DNA of 64,000 bases from Rhodococcus sp. SGAir0479 (GTDB lineage Bacteria; Actinomycetota; Actinomycetes; Mycobacteriales; Mycobacteriaceae). The position numbers and the translations under genes are program-made. The stretch's first letter is position 1. Each line of letters begins with the position of its first letter. Location: contig NZ_CP039432.1 in the NCBI RefSeq assembly GCF_005484805.1, positions 3,286,001-3,350,000 on the forward strand, given 5' to 3'. The notes under the pieces were generated by a model. It did no database searches and had not been told where the DNA came from. It worked only from the letters and a program-made list of their open reading frames with translations. Of the stretch, positions 1 to 8,936 are shown piece after piece.

Positions 1-871
1 CGGACTCGAGGAACTGCGCGATCCGCAGCGCGCTGTCCACCGAGTGGCCCACACGCAGCGGCATCGTCTCGAGGCCCTTGAGGAGGGTGTGCGCGTTGAA
101 CGGGCTCAGCGCCGGGCCGGTGTGCCGGATCAGCTGCTGCACCGGGCCGTCGATGTAGTCCTGCGGGCCCAGGATCGCACCGCCGAGGACGCGGCCCTGC
201 CCGTCGATGTGCTTGGTGCCCGAGTACACGATGACGTCGGCGCCCAGGTCCAGGCTGCGCTGCAGCAGCGGGGTGGCGAAGACGTTGTCGAGCACCACCT
301 TGGCGCCGGCGGCGTGCGCCATCTCCGACACCCTGCGGACGTCGACGAGGGTCTGCATGGGGTTGGACGGGGTCTCGAAGAACACGGCCGTGGTCGGCAC
401 CGACAGCGCCTGCTCCCACTGGTCGAGGTCCTCGCCGTCGACGAACACGGTCTCGACGCCCCAGCGCGGCAGGATCTCGTTGCACACCACGAAGCACGAG
501 CCGAACAGGCTGCGGGCCGCGACCAGCCGGTCGCCCTGGCCGAGCAGCGCAGCGAGCGCGGTGAACACCGCGGACATGCCCGACGCGGTGGCGTAGCAGC
601 CCTCGGCGCCGTCGAGCAGGCGCAGCCGCTCCTCGAACATCTTCACGGTGGGGTTGCCGTAGCGGGAGTAGACGAAGTGGTCGACCTCGCCGGTGAACGC
701 CTGTTCGGCGGCCTCGGCGGACTCGTACACGAATCCGGAGTTGAGGTAGATCGCCTCCGACGTCTCCTCGAAACCGGAGCGTAGCGTGCCGCCGCGGACG
801 CCCAGCGTCGCCGGACGAACCGAGTCGGGAAGCTGCTTACGGAAGGACCCGCCCTGCGGGATGGCGCTCAC
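1..871 (-). CDS. metZ: O-succinylhomoserine sulfhydrylase, 3' end outside the window
   Basis: This is a PLP-dependent Cys/Met-metabolism enzyme that makes homocysteine from O-succinylhomoserine and sulfide in the cytoplasm (family knowledge). About 290 N-terminal residues are visible. The PLP lysine is in SGTKHIDGQG near residue 220, and the N-terminus SAIPQGGSFRKQLPDSVRPA is typical of actinobacterial MetZ. The start is the GTG at 871, which overlaps the TGA of the upstream rhodanese gene as GTGA, so the two are translationally coupled. MetZ beside a rhodanese is also the M. tuberculosis arrangement (Rv0391/Rv0390). The C-terminus lies beyond base 1. Cystathionine gamma-synthase is a less likely alternative. 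Confidence 0.93.
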   Translation of the reverse strand, partial: MSAIPQGGSFRKQLPDSVRPATLGVRGGTLRSGFEETSEAIYLNSGFVYESAEAAEQAFTGEVDHFVYSRYGNPTVKMFEERLRLLDGAEGCYATASGMSAVFTALAALLGQGDRLVAARSLFGSCFVVCNEILPRWGVETVFVDGEDLDQWEQALSVPTTAVFFETPSNPMQTLVDVRRVSEMAHAAGAKVVLDNVFATPLLQRSLDLGADVIVYSGTKHIDGQGRVLGGAILGPQDYIDGPVQQLIRHTGPALSPFNAHTLLKGLETMPLRVGHSVDSALRIAQFLES

Positions 872-1302
872 GACTGCGTCCAGGGCAGGCCCGCGGCCCG
901 CCAGCCGGAGGTGCCGCGGCGACCGTCGGCGCCCAGTCCGCCCTCGAATCCGTCGAGCACGTTGTAGGCGGGGCCGATGCCGGCGGCGGTCGCGGCGTCG
1001 GCCGCAGCGATCGAGCGCACGCCGGAACGACACAGGAAGATCACCGGCCGCGACGCCTCGTCATCCTCGGCACCGCCGACGATGCCGGCCTCGACGAGCT
1101 GGTCGACGAAGGACTCGTTGCGCGCACCCGTGGGGTAGCTCACCCATTCGATGAGCACGGTCCGGCGGTCGATGGACGACGTGTCGGGCACCCCGACGTA
1201 TCGCCATTCCGCGTCGGTCCGCACATCCACGAGCACGGCTTCCGGATGCTCGCGCAGCAGCTCCCAGGCTTGCTGCGGCGTTATGTCACCTGCGTAGCTC
1301 AC
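868..1302 (-). CDS. Single-domain rhodanese-like sulfurtransferase
   Basis: This 144-residue protein is one rhodanese domain. The active-site loop is CRSGVRS with the persulfide cysteine at residue 91, and the N-terminal ITPQQAWELL and VDVRTDAEW segments are standard for the family. It probably carries sulfane sulfur in the cytoplasm. It sits directly upstream of metZ with a 4-bp overlap, so a role in sulfide supply or handling for homocysteine synthesis is a reasonable inference. Its length matches the M. tuberculosis Rv0390 type. A 98-bp gap separates it from the next gene. Confidence 0.92.
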   Translation of the reverse strand: MSYAGDITPQQAWELLREHPEAVLVDVRTDAEWRYVGVPDTSSIDRRTVLIEWVSYPTGARNESFVDQLVEAGIVGGAEDDEASRPVIFLCRSGVRSIAAADAATAAGIGPAYNVLDGFEGGLGADGRRGTSGWRAAGLPWTQS

Positions 1303-1400
1303 CGCACCAGCTTTTCACAGCACCGAACGGGGCGTACCACGCGGATGCCGGAGAATCCGAGAACCTCGCGCCCGGGCGCGTCCGGGCGCGTGTCCCCGCG

Positions 1401-1823
1401 TCAGTCGCAGACGAGCCAGCGGTCGTCGCCCCGCACGAAGCGCCACGTCGCCGTCGCCTCACCCTTGCCGTCCTTCGCGTCGATCCGCACGTCGGCGGTG
1501 GCCTCGTCACCCTTGACCTGCTCGTTCGTGAGCGACACGACGGTCACTTCGCCCTCGCGTCCGGCCAGCGGCGAGCGGTCCTCGGCGAAGCCGTCGCACA
1601 CCATCCGGTCCACCGCTCCGGCGTCGTCGTTGTTGCTCGCGCGGACGAAATCGGACGCCGAGGCGTTGAGCTGGTCGGCCTCAGAACGGTTCTCGTCCGC
1701 CGGGGAGAGCCACGACGAGACGACAATTCCGATCATCACGATCGCGACTATTGACACGGCGAGGATGAAGGGCTTCGCCGTGGTCCGCGAGGGATCCTCG
1801 GGCGGCTCGTGCTGGTCGGTCAT
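1401..1823 (-). CDS. Small membrane-anchored protein with DUF4878-like domain
   Basis: The 140-residue product has a short polar N-terminus, one transmembrane segment at about residues 19-38 (FILAVSIVAIVMIGIVVSSW) and an exported C-terminal domain of about 95 residues. The domain begins ASDFVRASNNDDAG and ends in a WRF...WLVCD strand. That is the cystatin/NTF2-like fold seen in DUF4878 and Mce-associated proteins of mycolate bacteria. I chose ATG 1823 because it places the helix near the N-terminus; the longer reading to 1943 adds a glycine/arginine-rich tail with no homology. The function is unknown. A related architecture occurs at 31100-31636. Confidence 0.75.
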   Translation of the reverse strand: MTDQHEPPEDPSRTTAKPFILAVSIVAIVMIGIVVSSWLSPADENRSEADQLNASASDFVRASNNDDAGAVDRMVCDGFAEDRSPLAGREGEVTVVSLTNEQVKGDEATADVRIDAKDGKGEATATWRFVRGDDRWLVCD

Positions 1824-2123
1824 ACCTGGGATTTTCCCGTGCCCGCCCCGGCCGTCACCACCGGGGTCCCGAACGAACCCGGCCACAAACGGCACTTGTG
1901 ACCACCCAAACTCGAGCGTGGTACCCCGCGTCACCTCACCCACGGAGCATGGAGTGTCCGCCTCCCGCGGGTTCTAGCATGAAGGCAGGAGACGCCGAGT
2001 CCGCAGGACCCGCCGCCTCCACCGTGCGACGGCGAGTTAGGTAGGGCTCAGTTTAAGCTGGAACCCGCACGCTGTCGTCCTTGCAATGCACGTCCGTCCA
2101 ATCGAAAAGGTAGTTCGCCTCAG
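1824..2123. other. Intergenic region between a divergent pair, upstream of fprA
   Basis: This 300-bp gap separates the divergent genes at 1823 and 2124. It contains a good minus-10 hexamer for the plus strand, TAGCAT at 1975-1980, which would leave a 5' leader of about 135 nt for fprA. At 2037-2056 there is TTAGGTAGGGCTCAGTTTAA, which matches about 13 of 19 positions of an IdeR iron box. I regard that match as weak. No other gene is evident. Confidence 0.4.
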
Positions 2124-3488
2124 ATGACTGACCAGACTCGTCCACTGCGCGTGGCCATCGTCGGCGCCGGCCCCGCCGGTATCTACGCCGCCGATGCGCT
2201 CATGAAGTCCGACACCGAGGTGAGCATCGACCTGTTCGAGCGGATGCCGGCACCGTTCGGCCTCATCCGATACGGCGTCGCCCCCGACCACCCGCGGATC
2301 AAGGGCATCATCACCGCGCTGCACAAGGTCCTGGACAAGGACTCGGTGCGTCTGCTCGGCAACATCGACTACGGCGCCGACATCACTCTCGAGGACCTGC
2401 GGCGCTTCTACGACGCCGTCATCTTCTCGACCGGCGCCAACGCCGACCGCGCGCTGAACATCCCGGGCATCGACCTGGACGGCTCGTACGGCGCCGCGGA
2501 CTTCGTGTCCTGGTACGACGGGCACCCCGACGTGCCGCGCACGTGGCCGCTCGACGCCGAGAAGGTCGCCGTCCTGGGCGTCGGCAACGTCGCGCTCGAC
2601 ATCGCGCGCGTGCTCGCCAAGACCGGCGACGAGCTGCTGCCCACCGAGATCCCCGCAAACGTGTACGAGGGCCTGAAGAACAACAAGGCCGTCGAGGTCC
2701 ACGTGTTCGGTCGCCGCGGTCCCGCGCAGGCCAAGTTCACGCCGCTCGAGCTGCGCGAGCTCGACCACTCCCCGACCATCGAGGTCATCGTCGACCCCGA
2801 GGACATCGACTACGACGAGGGCTCCGAGGCCGCGCGCCGCGCCTCCAAGCAGGTCGACATGGTCGCCAACACGATCCAGGACTGGGCCATCCGCGACCAG
2901 GGCGACCGCCCGCACAAGCTGTTCCTGCACTTCTTCGAGTCACCGCACGAGGTGCTCGGCAAGGACGGCAAGGTCGTGGGGTTGCGCACCGAGCGCACCG
3001 AGCTCGACGGCACCGGCAACGTCCGCGGCACCGGCAAGTTCAACGACTGGGACGTGCAGGCCGTCTACCGCGCGGTCGGCTACCTGTCGCAGAACATCCC
3101 GTCGATCCCGTTCGACGACCAGGCCGGCACCGTTCCCAACGAGGCCGGACGGGTCATCGGCGAGGACGGCAAGCACATCGACGCCACGTACGTCACCGGC
3201 TGGATCAAGCGCGGCCCCGTCGGCCTCATCGGCCACACCAAGGGCGACGCCAACGAGACCATCGCGTGCCTGCTCGAGGACGCCCCGAACTTCGCGGGGG
3301 CCACGGAGCCGGGCGAGGACGCGATCATCGAGTTCCTCGAGGGCAAGGGCGTCCCCTACACCACGTGGCAGGGCTGGTACCGCCTCGACGCCCACGAGCG
3401 TTCCCTCGGCGAGCCCGAGGGCCGCGAGCGCGTCAAGGTCGTCGAGCGCGAGGACATGCTCCGCGCCAGCGAGCCGCACAAGGCCTGA
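2124..3488 (+). CDS. fprA: NADPH:ferredoxin/adrenodoxin-type reductase FprA
   Basis: The 454-residue protein matches the length of actinobacterial FprA (Rv3106). This FAD enzyme moves electrons from NADPH to ferredoxins that feed cytochromes P450 and other oxygenases. The FAD-binding GAGPAGIYAA motif is at about residues 14-23 and the NADP fold GVGNVALDIAR is near residue 150. The C-terminus has GWIKRGPVGLIGHTKGDANE, the conserved adrenodoxin-reductase segment. The ATG at 2124 gives a compact N-terminus. The gene is followed after 13 bp by a long hairpin (3502-3552), so it is probably monocistronic. Confidence 0.93.
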   Translation: MTDQTRPLRVAIVGAGPAGIYAADALMKSDTEVSIDLFERMPAPFGLIRYGVAPDHPRIKGIITALHKVLDKDSVRLLGNIDYGADITLEDLRRFYDAVIFSTGANADRALNIPGIDLDGSYGAADFVSWYDGHPDVPRTWPLDAEKVAVLGVGNVALDIARVLAKTGDELLPTEIPANVYEGLKNNKAVEVHVFGRRGPAQAKFTPLELRELDHSPTIEVIVDPEDIDYDEGSEAARRASKQVDMVANTIQDWAIRDQGDRPHKLFLHFFESPHEVLGKDGKVVGLRTERTELDGTGNVRGTGKFNDWDVQAVYRAVGYLSQNIPSIPFDDQAGTVPNEAGRVIGEDGKHIDATYVTGWIKRGPVGLIGHTKGDANETIACLLEDAPNFAGATEPGEDAIIEFLEGKGVPYTTWQGWYRLDAHERSLGEPEGRERVKVVEREDMLRASEPHKA

Positions 3489-3501
3489 CTTTCCGGGCCC
3501 C

Positions 3502-3552
3502 AGCTGAAGGGTCCCTTCGTGCGCTGTCAGCGTACGAAGGGACCCTTCAGCT
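3502..3552. terminator. Long intergenic hairpin, palindrome family A, copy 1
   Basis: The arms are AGCTGAAGGGTCCCTTCGT (3502-3520) and ACGAAGGGACCCTTCAGCT (3534-3552), a perfect 19-bp stem. The 13-nt apex itself contains CGCTG/CAGCG. It begins 13 bp after the fprA stop and ends 22 bp before the next gene. There is no U-tract, as is usual for actinobacterial intrinsic terminators. A second copy with compensating changes lies at 45297-45347. Confidence 0.75.
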
Positions 3553-3574
3553 CTTCGCGGGGCATGATGAACAG

Positions 3575-4318
3575 GTGTTTGACGCGCACGTGCACATCAT
3601 CGACCCGCGGTTCCCGCTGGTGGAGAACAACGGCTACCTGCCCGATCCGTTCACGATCGACGACTACCGCGCCCGGATGGCGGGGTTCGGGGTGGACGGC
3701 GGGGCGGTGGTGACCGCGTCGTACCAGGGCACCCTGGGCCGCCCGCAACTGCTCGCGGCGCTGCGCGAGCTCGGCGAGGGCTGGGTGGGCGTCACCCACC
3801 TGGACCCCGACGCGACCGACGACGACATCGTCGAACTGGACCGGGCCGGGGTGCGCGGGATCCGGTTCAATCTGCGGCGCAGCGCCACCGACGTACAGAT
3901 CCTCACGACGCAGGCGCTGCGCGCGTACGACCTGGTGGGCTGGCACGCCGAGTTCTACGTGGACGCGACGCTGCTGCTCTCGCTCGAGCCGGTGTTCGCG
4001 AAGCTGCCGGCCGTCAGCATCGACCACCTGGGGATGTCGACGCGCGGGCTGCGCTACCTGCTCAACCTCGTCGACCGCGGCGCCAAGGTGAAGGCGACCG
4101 GGTTCGGGCGCACCTCCATCGACGACGTCGGCAGCGTCATCCGGCAGATCCACGCGGTCAACCCGAAGGCGCTGATGTTCGGCACCGACCTGCCCGGCAG
4201 CCGGGCCCGACGCGCCTTCGAGGCCGCCGACGTGGACATCATCGCCGACGCCGTCGGCGACGACCTGGACGCGGTACTCGGCGGCAACGCCCGCGAGTGG
4301 TACCGCTGCCCGGCCTGA
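3575..4318 (+). CDS. Amidohydrolase-2 family metal-dependent hydrolase
   Basis: The 247-residue TIM-barrel protein starts VFDAHVHIIDPRFP, which carries the HxH metal motif of the amidohydrolase-related family. It continues with conserved strands ending in SIDHLGM and MFGTDLPGSR, where His and Asp ligands are expected. Such proteins hydrolyse or decarboxylate small cyclic or carboxylic substrates; the substrate cannot be told here. The GTG at 3575 is chosen because the reading frame upstream runs back through the family A hairpin and the out-of-frame end of fprA. The end lies 4 bp from the convergent DUF456 gene. Confidence 0.82.
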   Translation: MFDAHVHIIDPRFPLVENNGYLPDPFTIDDYRARMAGFGVDGGAVVTASYQGTLGRPQLLAALRELGEGWVGVTHLDPDATDDDIVELDRAGVRGIRFNLRRSATDVQILTTQALRAYDLVGWHAEFYVDATLLLSLEPVFAKLPAVSIDHLGMSTRGLRYLLNLVDRGAKVKATGFGRTSIDDVGSVIRQIHAVNPKALMFGTDLPGSRARRAFEAADVDIIADAVGDDLDAVLGGNAREWYRCPA

Positions 4319-4322
4319 GCCG

Positions 4323-4805
4323 TCAGAGCGCCACCGCCGCGCCCAGCCACAGCGCCACCGCGAGCAGCGCCCCGAACAGTTCGACGAGGATCGACAGACC
4401 GACGGCCTTGGTGGCGTGCACGGTCGAGGCCCACGCGTCCCGGTGGGTGCGCCGGCGGGCCGCCTCGGCGAGGTAGGTCCCGAGCAGGAAACCGAGCAGC
4501 AGTCCGACGACCGGGACCACAAAGAATCCGACGATCCCCAGCAGTCCGCCGAACACCACCGAGCGGCCCGGAACCCCGGCGTCGCGCATCCGCCGCCCCG
4601 GCCACGCGTACTTGACCACGCCGGCCGCGACCAGCAGCAGCGTCGCGACCGCGAACACCACCCACCCGGCGGGGCTGGCATCCAGGATCGCCCACACCAG
4701 TAGCGCGGCCAGGATCAGCAGCGTGCCCGGCAGAACCGGCACGACGATGCCGACCAGCCCGACCAGCATCACCAGGCCGAGGAGAACCTCGACTCCGGTG
4801 CTCAC
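4323..4805 (-). CDS. DUF456 family membrane protein
   Basis: The 160-residue product is almost wholly hydrophobic, with about four to five transmembrane segments and glycine-zipper stretches such as GLLGIVGFFVVPVVGLLLGF. Its N-terminus (VLLGLVMLVGLVGIVVPVLP) and central RRMRDAG...GGLLG segment fit the DUF456 family, whose function is unknown. The start is the GTG at 4805, one base downstream of the purT stop, so purT and this gene very likely form one transcript. Nothing in the sequence explains the pairing with purine synthesis. Confidence 0.82.
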   Translation of the reverse strand: MSTGVEVLLGLVMLVGLVGIVVPVLPGTLLILAALLVWAILDASPAGWVVFAVATLLLVAAGVVKYAWPGRRMRDAGVPGRSVVFGGLLGIVGFFVVPVVGLLLGFLLGTYLAEAARRRTHRDAWASTVHATKAVGLSILVELFGALLAVALWLGAAVAL

Positions 4806-4806
4806 G

Positions 4807-6021
4807 TCACTCCGGTACGACGACGCGCACCCGCGCGGCGGCCTCGCGGGCACGCTCGCGGGCGGTCTCGACGTCGGGGCCGGTCGACACCGCGACGCCC
4901 ATCCGGCGCCGGGCGAACGCCTCCGGCTTGCCGAACAGCCGCAGATCGGTCTCCGGCACCGCCAGCGCGTCGGCGACACCCTCGAACGCGACGCCGACGG
5001 CCTCGGTGCCGCCGTAGATCACCGCCGACGCGCCGGGTGCGGCGAGCGTGGTGTCGACCGGCAGGCCGAGGATCGCGCGGGCGTGCAGTTCGAACTCCGA
5101 GAGCCGCTGCGAGCGCAGCGTCACCAGCCCGGTGTCGTGCGGGCGGGGGCTCACCTCGGAGAAGTACACGTCGTCGCCCTTGACGAACAGTTCGACGCCG
5201 AAGATGCCGCGGCCGCCGAGCGCGGTGGTGACCTTCTCCGCGACCTCGCGCGCGGCGGCGAGCGCGGCCGGGGTCATCGCCTGCGGCTGCCACGACTCGA
5301 TGTAGTCGCCGGCGTCCTGCAGGTGCCCGATCGGTTCGCAGAAGTGCGTGCCGTCCACCGCGCGCACGGTGAGCTGGGTGATCTCGTAGTCGAAGTCGAC
5401 GAAGCCCTCCACGATCACGCGCCCTTTGTTCACGCGGCCACCGGAAAGCGCGTAGTCCCATGAGGTTTCGAGGTCGTCGGCGCTGCGGGCCACGGACTGA
5501 CCCTTGCCGGACGACGACATCACCGGCTTGATCACGCACGGGAACCCGATCCGCTCGGCGGCCGCACGGACCTCGCCCAGGGAGTCGGCGAACGCGTACG
5601 GCGACGTCGGCAGGCCCAGGTCCTCGGCCGCGAGCCGCCGGATCCCCTCCCGGTTCATCGTCAGCTGCGTGGCGCGCGCGGTGGGGATGACGACGGCCAG
5701 ACCCCGCTCCTCGACCTCGGCGAGCGCCTCGGTCGCGATGGCCTCGATCTCGGGCACCACGAAGTGCGGGCGCTCGTCCTCGACCAGCCGCAGCAGCTGT
5801 TCGCGGTCGCCCATGTCGATGGTGTGGGCGCGGTGCGCCACCTGGTGTCCGGGCGCGTCGGCGTAACGGTCGACGGCGATCACCTCGACACCCAGCCGCT
5901 GCAGCGCGATGATCACTTCCTTGCCCAGCTCGCCCGAGCCGAGCAGCATCACACGGGTGGCGCTCGGGCTCAGCGGGGTACCGATGCGGGCGGGGACGTC
6001 AGCGGGAATCTCGAGGGGCAT
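4807..6021 (-). CDS. purT: Formate-dependent GAR transformylase PurT
   Basis: The 404-residue ATP-grasp enzyme formylates glycinamide ribonucleotide with formate and ATP, the folate-independent third step of purine synthesis. Visible markers are the N-terminal [20 protein letters not shown], the ATP-grasp strand [17 protein letters not shown], and the C-terminal [14 protein letters not shown] motif conserved in PurT/PurK. The minus-10 TATAGT at 6034-6029 lies 7 nt before the ATG, which suggests a leaderless mRNA. The gene is divergent from the four-helix membrane protein at 6063. A PurT/metZ neighbourhood also exists in M. tuberculosis. Confidence 0.95.
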   Translation of the reverse strand: MPLEIPADVPARIGTPLSPSATRVMLLGSGELGKEVIIALQRLGVEVIAVDRYADAPGHQVAHRAHTIDMGDREQLLRLVEDERPHFVVPEIEAIATEALAEVEERGLAVVIPTARATQLTMNREGIRRLAAEDLGLPTSPYAFADSLGEVRAAAERIGFPCVIKPVMSSSGKGQSVARSADDLETSWDYALSGGRVNKGRVIVEGFVDFDYEITQLTVRAVDGTHFCEPIGHLQDAGDYIESWQPQAMTPAALAAAREVAEKVTTALGGRGIFGVELFVKGDDVYFSEVSPRPHDTGLVTLRSQRLSEFELHARAILGLPVDTTLAAPGASAVIYGGTEAVGVAFEGVADALAVPETDLRLFGKPEAFARRRMGVAVSTGPDVETARERAREAAARVRVVVPE

Positions 6022-6062
6022 GGCTCGGACTATAGGCGGTCGGCACTGGGCATACTGTCGCG
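6022..6062. promoter_or_regulatory. Compact divergent promoter with two leaderless-type starts
   Basis: Only 41 bp separate the divergent ATGs. On the minus strand TATAGT (6034-6029) is 7 nt before the purT ATG. On the plus strand CATACT (6051-6056) is 6 nt before the ATG at 6063. Neither start has a Shine-Dalgarno sequence, which fits leaderless transcripts. Confidence 0.6.
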
Positions 6063-6488
6063 ATGACGCTGGGTCTCGACACTCGCCTGACGCTGCTCGC
6101 CGCCGGGCTGATCTTCCTGCTCGCACTGGTCCTCGGGGCGTGGAAGTACCACGGCATGCGCACGTCGCCGGACCACCTCGCCCACCCCTACGTCGACATC
6201 GCCCACCGGTCGGCGCTGATGTACGCCTTTGCGACGCTGCTCGTTTCGGTGTTCGTCGAACTGAGCGACTGGGCCGGCGCGGTGAATGCGACGTGCGCCG
6301 GAATCCTCGTGTTCTTCTTCGTCGCGGCCATCGGCAGCTACATCGTGCACGGGGCCCGGCGGGACACCACCAACCAGTTCGCGCGCCCCGACGCGGCCCT
6401 GCGTGTGTCGATGATCGCACTGACGGTCGGTGAGATCGGGGCGTTCGCGGTGCTGCTCGCCGGGTTCGTGGCCGGGCAGCTGGTCTAG
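6063..6488 (+). CDS. Four-helix integral membrane protein of unknown function
   Basis: The 141-residue product has four predicted membrane helices, the first at residues 9-27 ([19 protein letters not shown]) and the last close to the C-terminus. A charged loop, [20 protein letters not shown], follows the first helix. I do not recognise the family with confidence. The start ATG has a minus-10 element 6 nt upstream rather than a ribosome-binding site. The 3' end overlaps the convergent alpha/beta hydrolase gene by 4 bp. Confidence 0.75.
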   Translation: MTLGLDTRLTLLAAGLIFLLALVLGAWKYHGMRTSPDHLAHPYVDIAHRSALMYAFATLLVSVFVELSDWAGAVNATCAGILVFFFVAAIGSYIVHGARRDTTNQFARPDAALRVSMIALTVGEIGAFAVLLAGFVAGQLV

Positions 6489-7201
6489 CTGCGGGCCTCG
6501 GCACGCGCCAGGAAGTCCAGCACGACCGCGTCGAAGACGTCCGGCCGCTCCGCGGCACACGGATGTCCGGCGTCCGGCACGATCACGAGCTCGGCGCCGG
6601 GAATCGAGCGGGCGATCAGTTCGGTGTGCCGGCGCGGGATCGGGTCGCGCTCGCCGACGATCACCAGCGTCGGGACGGCGATCGCGGACAGGTCCGCGGC
6701 CGGGATGTGCGGGTGCCGGACCATCAGCTCGAGCAGTTCCCGGCGGCGGGCCAGCCGCTGCGACAGCCGGGCGGCCGGGGCCGCCAGCAGCCAGGCCGCG
6801 GTGACCGGCACCCGGAACCGCCGGCCCAGTCCGCGCGGATCCAGGTTGGCGCCGTTGACGATCAGCGAACGCACCCGTTCCGGCCGCCGCAGCGCCAGGG
6901 TCAGTGCGGTGTTCCCGCCGTCGCTGTAGCCGAGGACGTGCGCGCTCGGGGCACCGACGGCGTCGAGCACCGCGCACACGTCGTCGGCCAGTCGGGCGAA
7001 GTCGAGGGGTCCGTCGCCGCGGGTGGACCGGCCGTGCGCACGGGTGTCGAGGGCGATCACCCGGTACCGCGCGGCGAAGTCCGCCGTCTGGGCCGCGAAG
7101 TACCCGAGGTCCTCGCCGTTGCCGTGCAGCAACACCAGCGGCTCCCCGTCGCCGCGCTCCTCGTAGTGCAGCCGCGCACCGGCGGCCTCGACGAATGCCA
7201 C
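6485..7201 (-). CDS. Alpha/beta hydrolase fold protein
   Basis: The 238-residue product is a compact alpha/beta hydrolase. The nucleophile elbow is GYSDGG with Ser93, the acid is Asp186 in VGERDPI, and the base is His213 in DAGHP. The oxyanion loop is LLHGNGE. The size and lack of a signal peptide suggest a cytoplasmic esterase, lactonase or C-C hydrolase; the substrate is not evident. It lies 4 bp downstream of a VOC-family gene on the same strand, so the two probably act together. Confidence 0.88.
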   Translation of the reverse strand: MAFVEAAGARLHYEERGDGEPLVLLHGNGEDLGYFAAQTADFAARYRVIALDTRAHGRSTRGDGPLDFARLADDVCAVLDAVGAPSAHVLGYSDGGNTALTLALRRPERVRSLIVNGANLDPRGLGRRFRVPVTAAWLLAAPAARLSQRLARRRELLELMVRHPHIPAADLSAIAVPTLVIVGERDPIPRRHTELIARSIPGAELVIVPDAGHPCAAERPDVFDAVVLDFLARAEARS

Positions 7202-7205
7202 CGGA

Positions 7206-7583
7206 TCAGCTCGACGGCTGGTGGATCGAGAGCACGTTGCCGTGCGGATCGTGGAACCACGCGACGCGGGTGCCGTCGGGCGCGGTCCAGCCGGCGTGCT
7301 CGTCCTGGTCCATCCCCTGGTAGCGCAGGAACTCGACGCCCCGGCTGCGGAGATCGTCCACGGCGGCCGACAGATCCGGTGTGCGCCACCCGAGCACCGT
7401 GTACCCCGTCTCGACCCGCGACTGCACCAGCGTGATCCGCAGTTCGGTGCCGCCGCCGTCGACGACCAGCGCGAACGGGGTCCGCTCGAGGACGGTCAGC
7501 CCCAGGGTGTCGACATAGAACATCGACGACACGTCCAGGTCCGTGCTGGCCACGAACGCGACGAGTGCTCCGGGGAAGGCCAT
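7206..7583 (-). CDS. VOC (glyoxalase/dioxygenase superfamily) protein
   Basis: The 125-residue protein has the two beta-alpha-beta-beta-beta modules of the vicinal oxygen chelate fold: [22 protein letters not shown] at the N-terminus and the module ending [15 protein letters not shown] at the C-terminus. The PHGN segment near the end is typical. Members are lyases, dioxygenases or small-molecule-binding resistance proteins, and the metal site here is not fully defined. The ATG at 7583 is preferred; the longer frame upstream is the complement of the racemase gene. It heads a two-gene unit with the hydrolase. Confidence 0.83.
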   Translation of the reverse strand: MAFPGALVAFVASTDLDVSSMFYVDTLGLTVLERTPFALVVDGGGTELRITLVQSRVETGYTVLGWRTPDLSAAVDDLRSRGVEFLRYQGMDQDEHAGWTAPDGTRVAWFHDPHGNVLSIHQPSS

Positions 7584-7721
7584 GTCCTCAACTGTGCGCC
7601 ACCACGGACACCGCCCACAAGTACCGACCGGACATGCCGTCGTGACCCGGACCACAGGCAGGGGTTCCCACGGGTTACCGTCACAGGAACGGCAGGGTCG
7701 ACCATCACCAGGAGGAATCAC

Positions 7722-8822
7722 GTGACTACCGCAGGAGCCGACCGGACGGGCCCGCTCGCGGGCATCCGCGTCGTCGAGTTCGCCGGCATCGGACCGGGCC
7801 CGCACGCGGCGACGCTGCTCGCCGATCTGGGGGCCGACGTGGTGCGGATCCAGCGTGCCGGCCAGCTCCCGGCCGAGGGGCAGGTGGGCGACCAGACCGC
7901 GCGCAACCGTCGCGTCGTCGAGGCGGACCTGAAGAACCCCGCCGACGTCGAGAAGGTCCTCGAACTGCTCGGCCGCGCCGACGTCCTCATCGAGGGCTTC
8001 CGCCCCGGCGTCATGGAGCGGATGGGGCTCGGACCCGACGTCGCCCTCGACCGCTGCCCGCGGCTGGTCTACGGCCGCATGACCGGCTGGGGCCAGGACG
8101 GCCCGCTCGCGCACTCGGCGGGCCACGACATCAACTACATCTCCCTCACGGGTGTGCTGCACGCGATCGGCCGCAAGGGCGAGCGCCCGGTGCCGCCGCT
8201 GAACATGGTGGGCGACTTCGGCGGCGGCTCGATGTTCCTGCTGCTCGGCATCCTGGCCGCGCTGGTGGAACGGCAGACGTCGGGCCGGGGTCAGGTCATC
8301 GACGCCGCGATGGTCGACGGCACGCTGGCGCTGTCGCACATCATCTGGAACTTCCGCCGCAGCGGCATCTGGTCGGACGAGCGCGGCGTCAACATGCTCG
8401 ACGGCGGTGCGCCGTACTACGACACGTACGAGACGTCCGACGGCAAGTACATGGCGGTCGGCGCCATCGAGCCGCAGTTCTACGCGGAACTGCTGAAGGG
8501 CCTCGATCTGGACCCGGCGCAGCTGCCCGGCCAGCACGACGCCGCCCGCTGGCCCGAGCTGCGGCAGATCCTCACCGACCGCTTCCTGAGCAGGACCCGC
8601 GACGAGTGGACCAAGGTCTTCGACGGCACGGACGCCTGCACCACCCCGGTGCTCACGTTCGCGGAAGCCCCGCAGGATCCGCACGTCGCGGCGCGCGGCG
8701 CCGTCATCGAGATCGAGGGCGTGCCGCAGCACGCCCCCGCGCCGCGCTTCTCGCGTACGCCGTCGGCCACCCCGCAGCCGCCGGCCCGCTCGGCCACCGA
8801 CGTCGATACTCTCTGGCGATAG
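7722..8822 (+). CDS. mcr: Alpha-methylacyl-CoA racemase (CoA-transferase family III)
   Basis: The 366-residue product matches AMACR/MCR. The catalytic residues of M. tuberculosis MCR (His126, Asp156, Glu241) align here with a constant offset of nine as His135 in GHDINYI, Asp165 in VGDFGGG and Glu250. The enzyme interconverts the R and S forms of 2-methylacyl-CoA, needed for beta-oxidation of methyl-branched and sterol side chains. The GTG at 7722 follows a strong AGGAGGA ribosome-binding site. That fits the steroid genes at the right end of the window, though they are 50 kb away. Confidence 0.9.
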   Translation: MTTAGADRTGPLAGIRVVEFAGIGPGPHAATLLADLGADVVRIQRAGQLPAEGQVGDQTARNRRVVEADLKNPADVEKVLELLGRADVLIEGFRPGVMERMGLGPDVALDRCPRLVYGRMTGWGQDGPLAHSAGHDINYISLTGVLHAIGRKGERPVPPLNMVGDFGGGSMFLLLGILAALVERQTSGRGQVIDAAMVDGTLALSHIIWNFRRSGIWSDERGVNMLDGGAPYYDTYETSDGKYMAVGAIEPQFYAELLKGLDLDPAQLPGQHDAARWPELRQILTDRFLSRTRDEWTKVFDGTDACTTPVLTFAEAPQDPHVAARGAVIEIEGVPQHAPAPRFSRTPSATPQPPARSATDVDTLWR

Positions 8823-8882
8823 GCGCTTCACGGCTCCGGCGACAGGCGCTCCGCGGCCCTGGCGAAAGGCGCTCCGCGCCCG
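8814..8882. repeat. Three 23-bp imperfect tandem repeats
   Basis: Three consecutive 23-bp units start at 8814, 8837 and 8860 and share the core GGCGAnAGGCGCT. The first unit contains the stop codon of the racemase gene, so the array lies at the very end of the gene and in the spacer before the family B hairpin. Confidence 0.6.
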
Positions 8883-8883
8883 G

Positions 8884-8919
8884 GCGCCTTTTCGGTAGCT
8901 GTCACTACCGAAAAGGCGC
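8884..8919. terminator. Intergenic hairpin, palindrome family B, copy 1
   Basis: Perfect 15-bp arms GCGCCTTTTCGGTAG (8884-8898) and CTACCGAAAAGGCGC (8905-8919) enclose the loop CTGTCA. The hairpin sits between the convergent racemase and MocR genes, where it could terminate both. A related hairpin is at 52439-52480. Confidence 0.75.
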
Positions 8920-8936
8920 ACCGGCCGCCCAGCGGC

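Noticed and set aside
44-784. Long plus-strand open frame over the left edge
   Set aside because: It is the antisense of metZ; the minus strand carries the PLP motif SGTKHIDGQG and good family similarity.
1979-2044. 21-residue frame upstream of fprA
   Set aside because: Its ATG overlaps the minus-10 hexamer TAGCAT, so it would not be in the transcript, and it has no ribosome-binding site.
2037-2056. Iron-box-like sequence upstream of fprA
   Set aside because: Only about 13 of 19 positions match and symmetry is poor; far weaker than the site at 19047.
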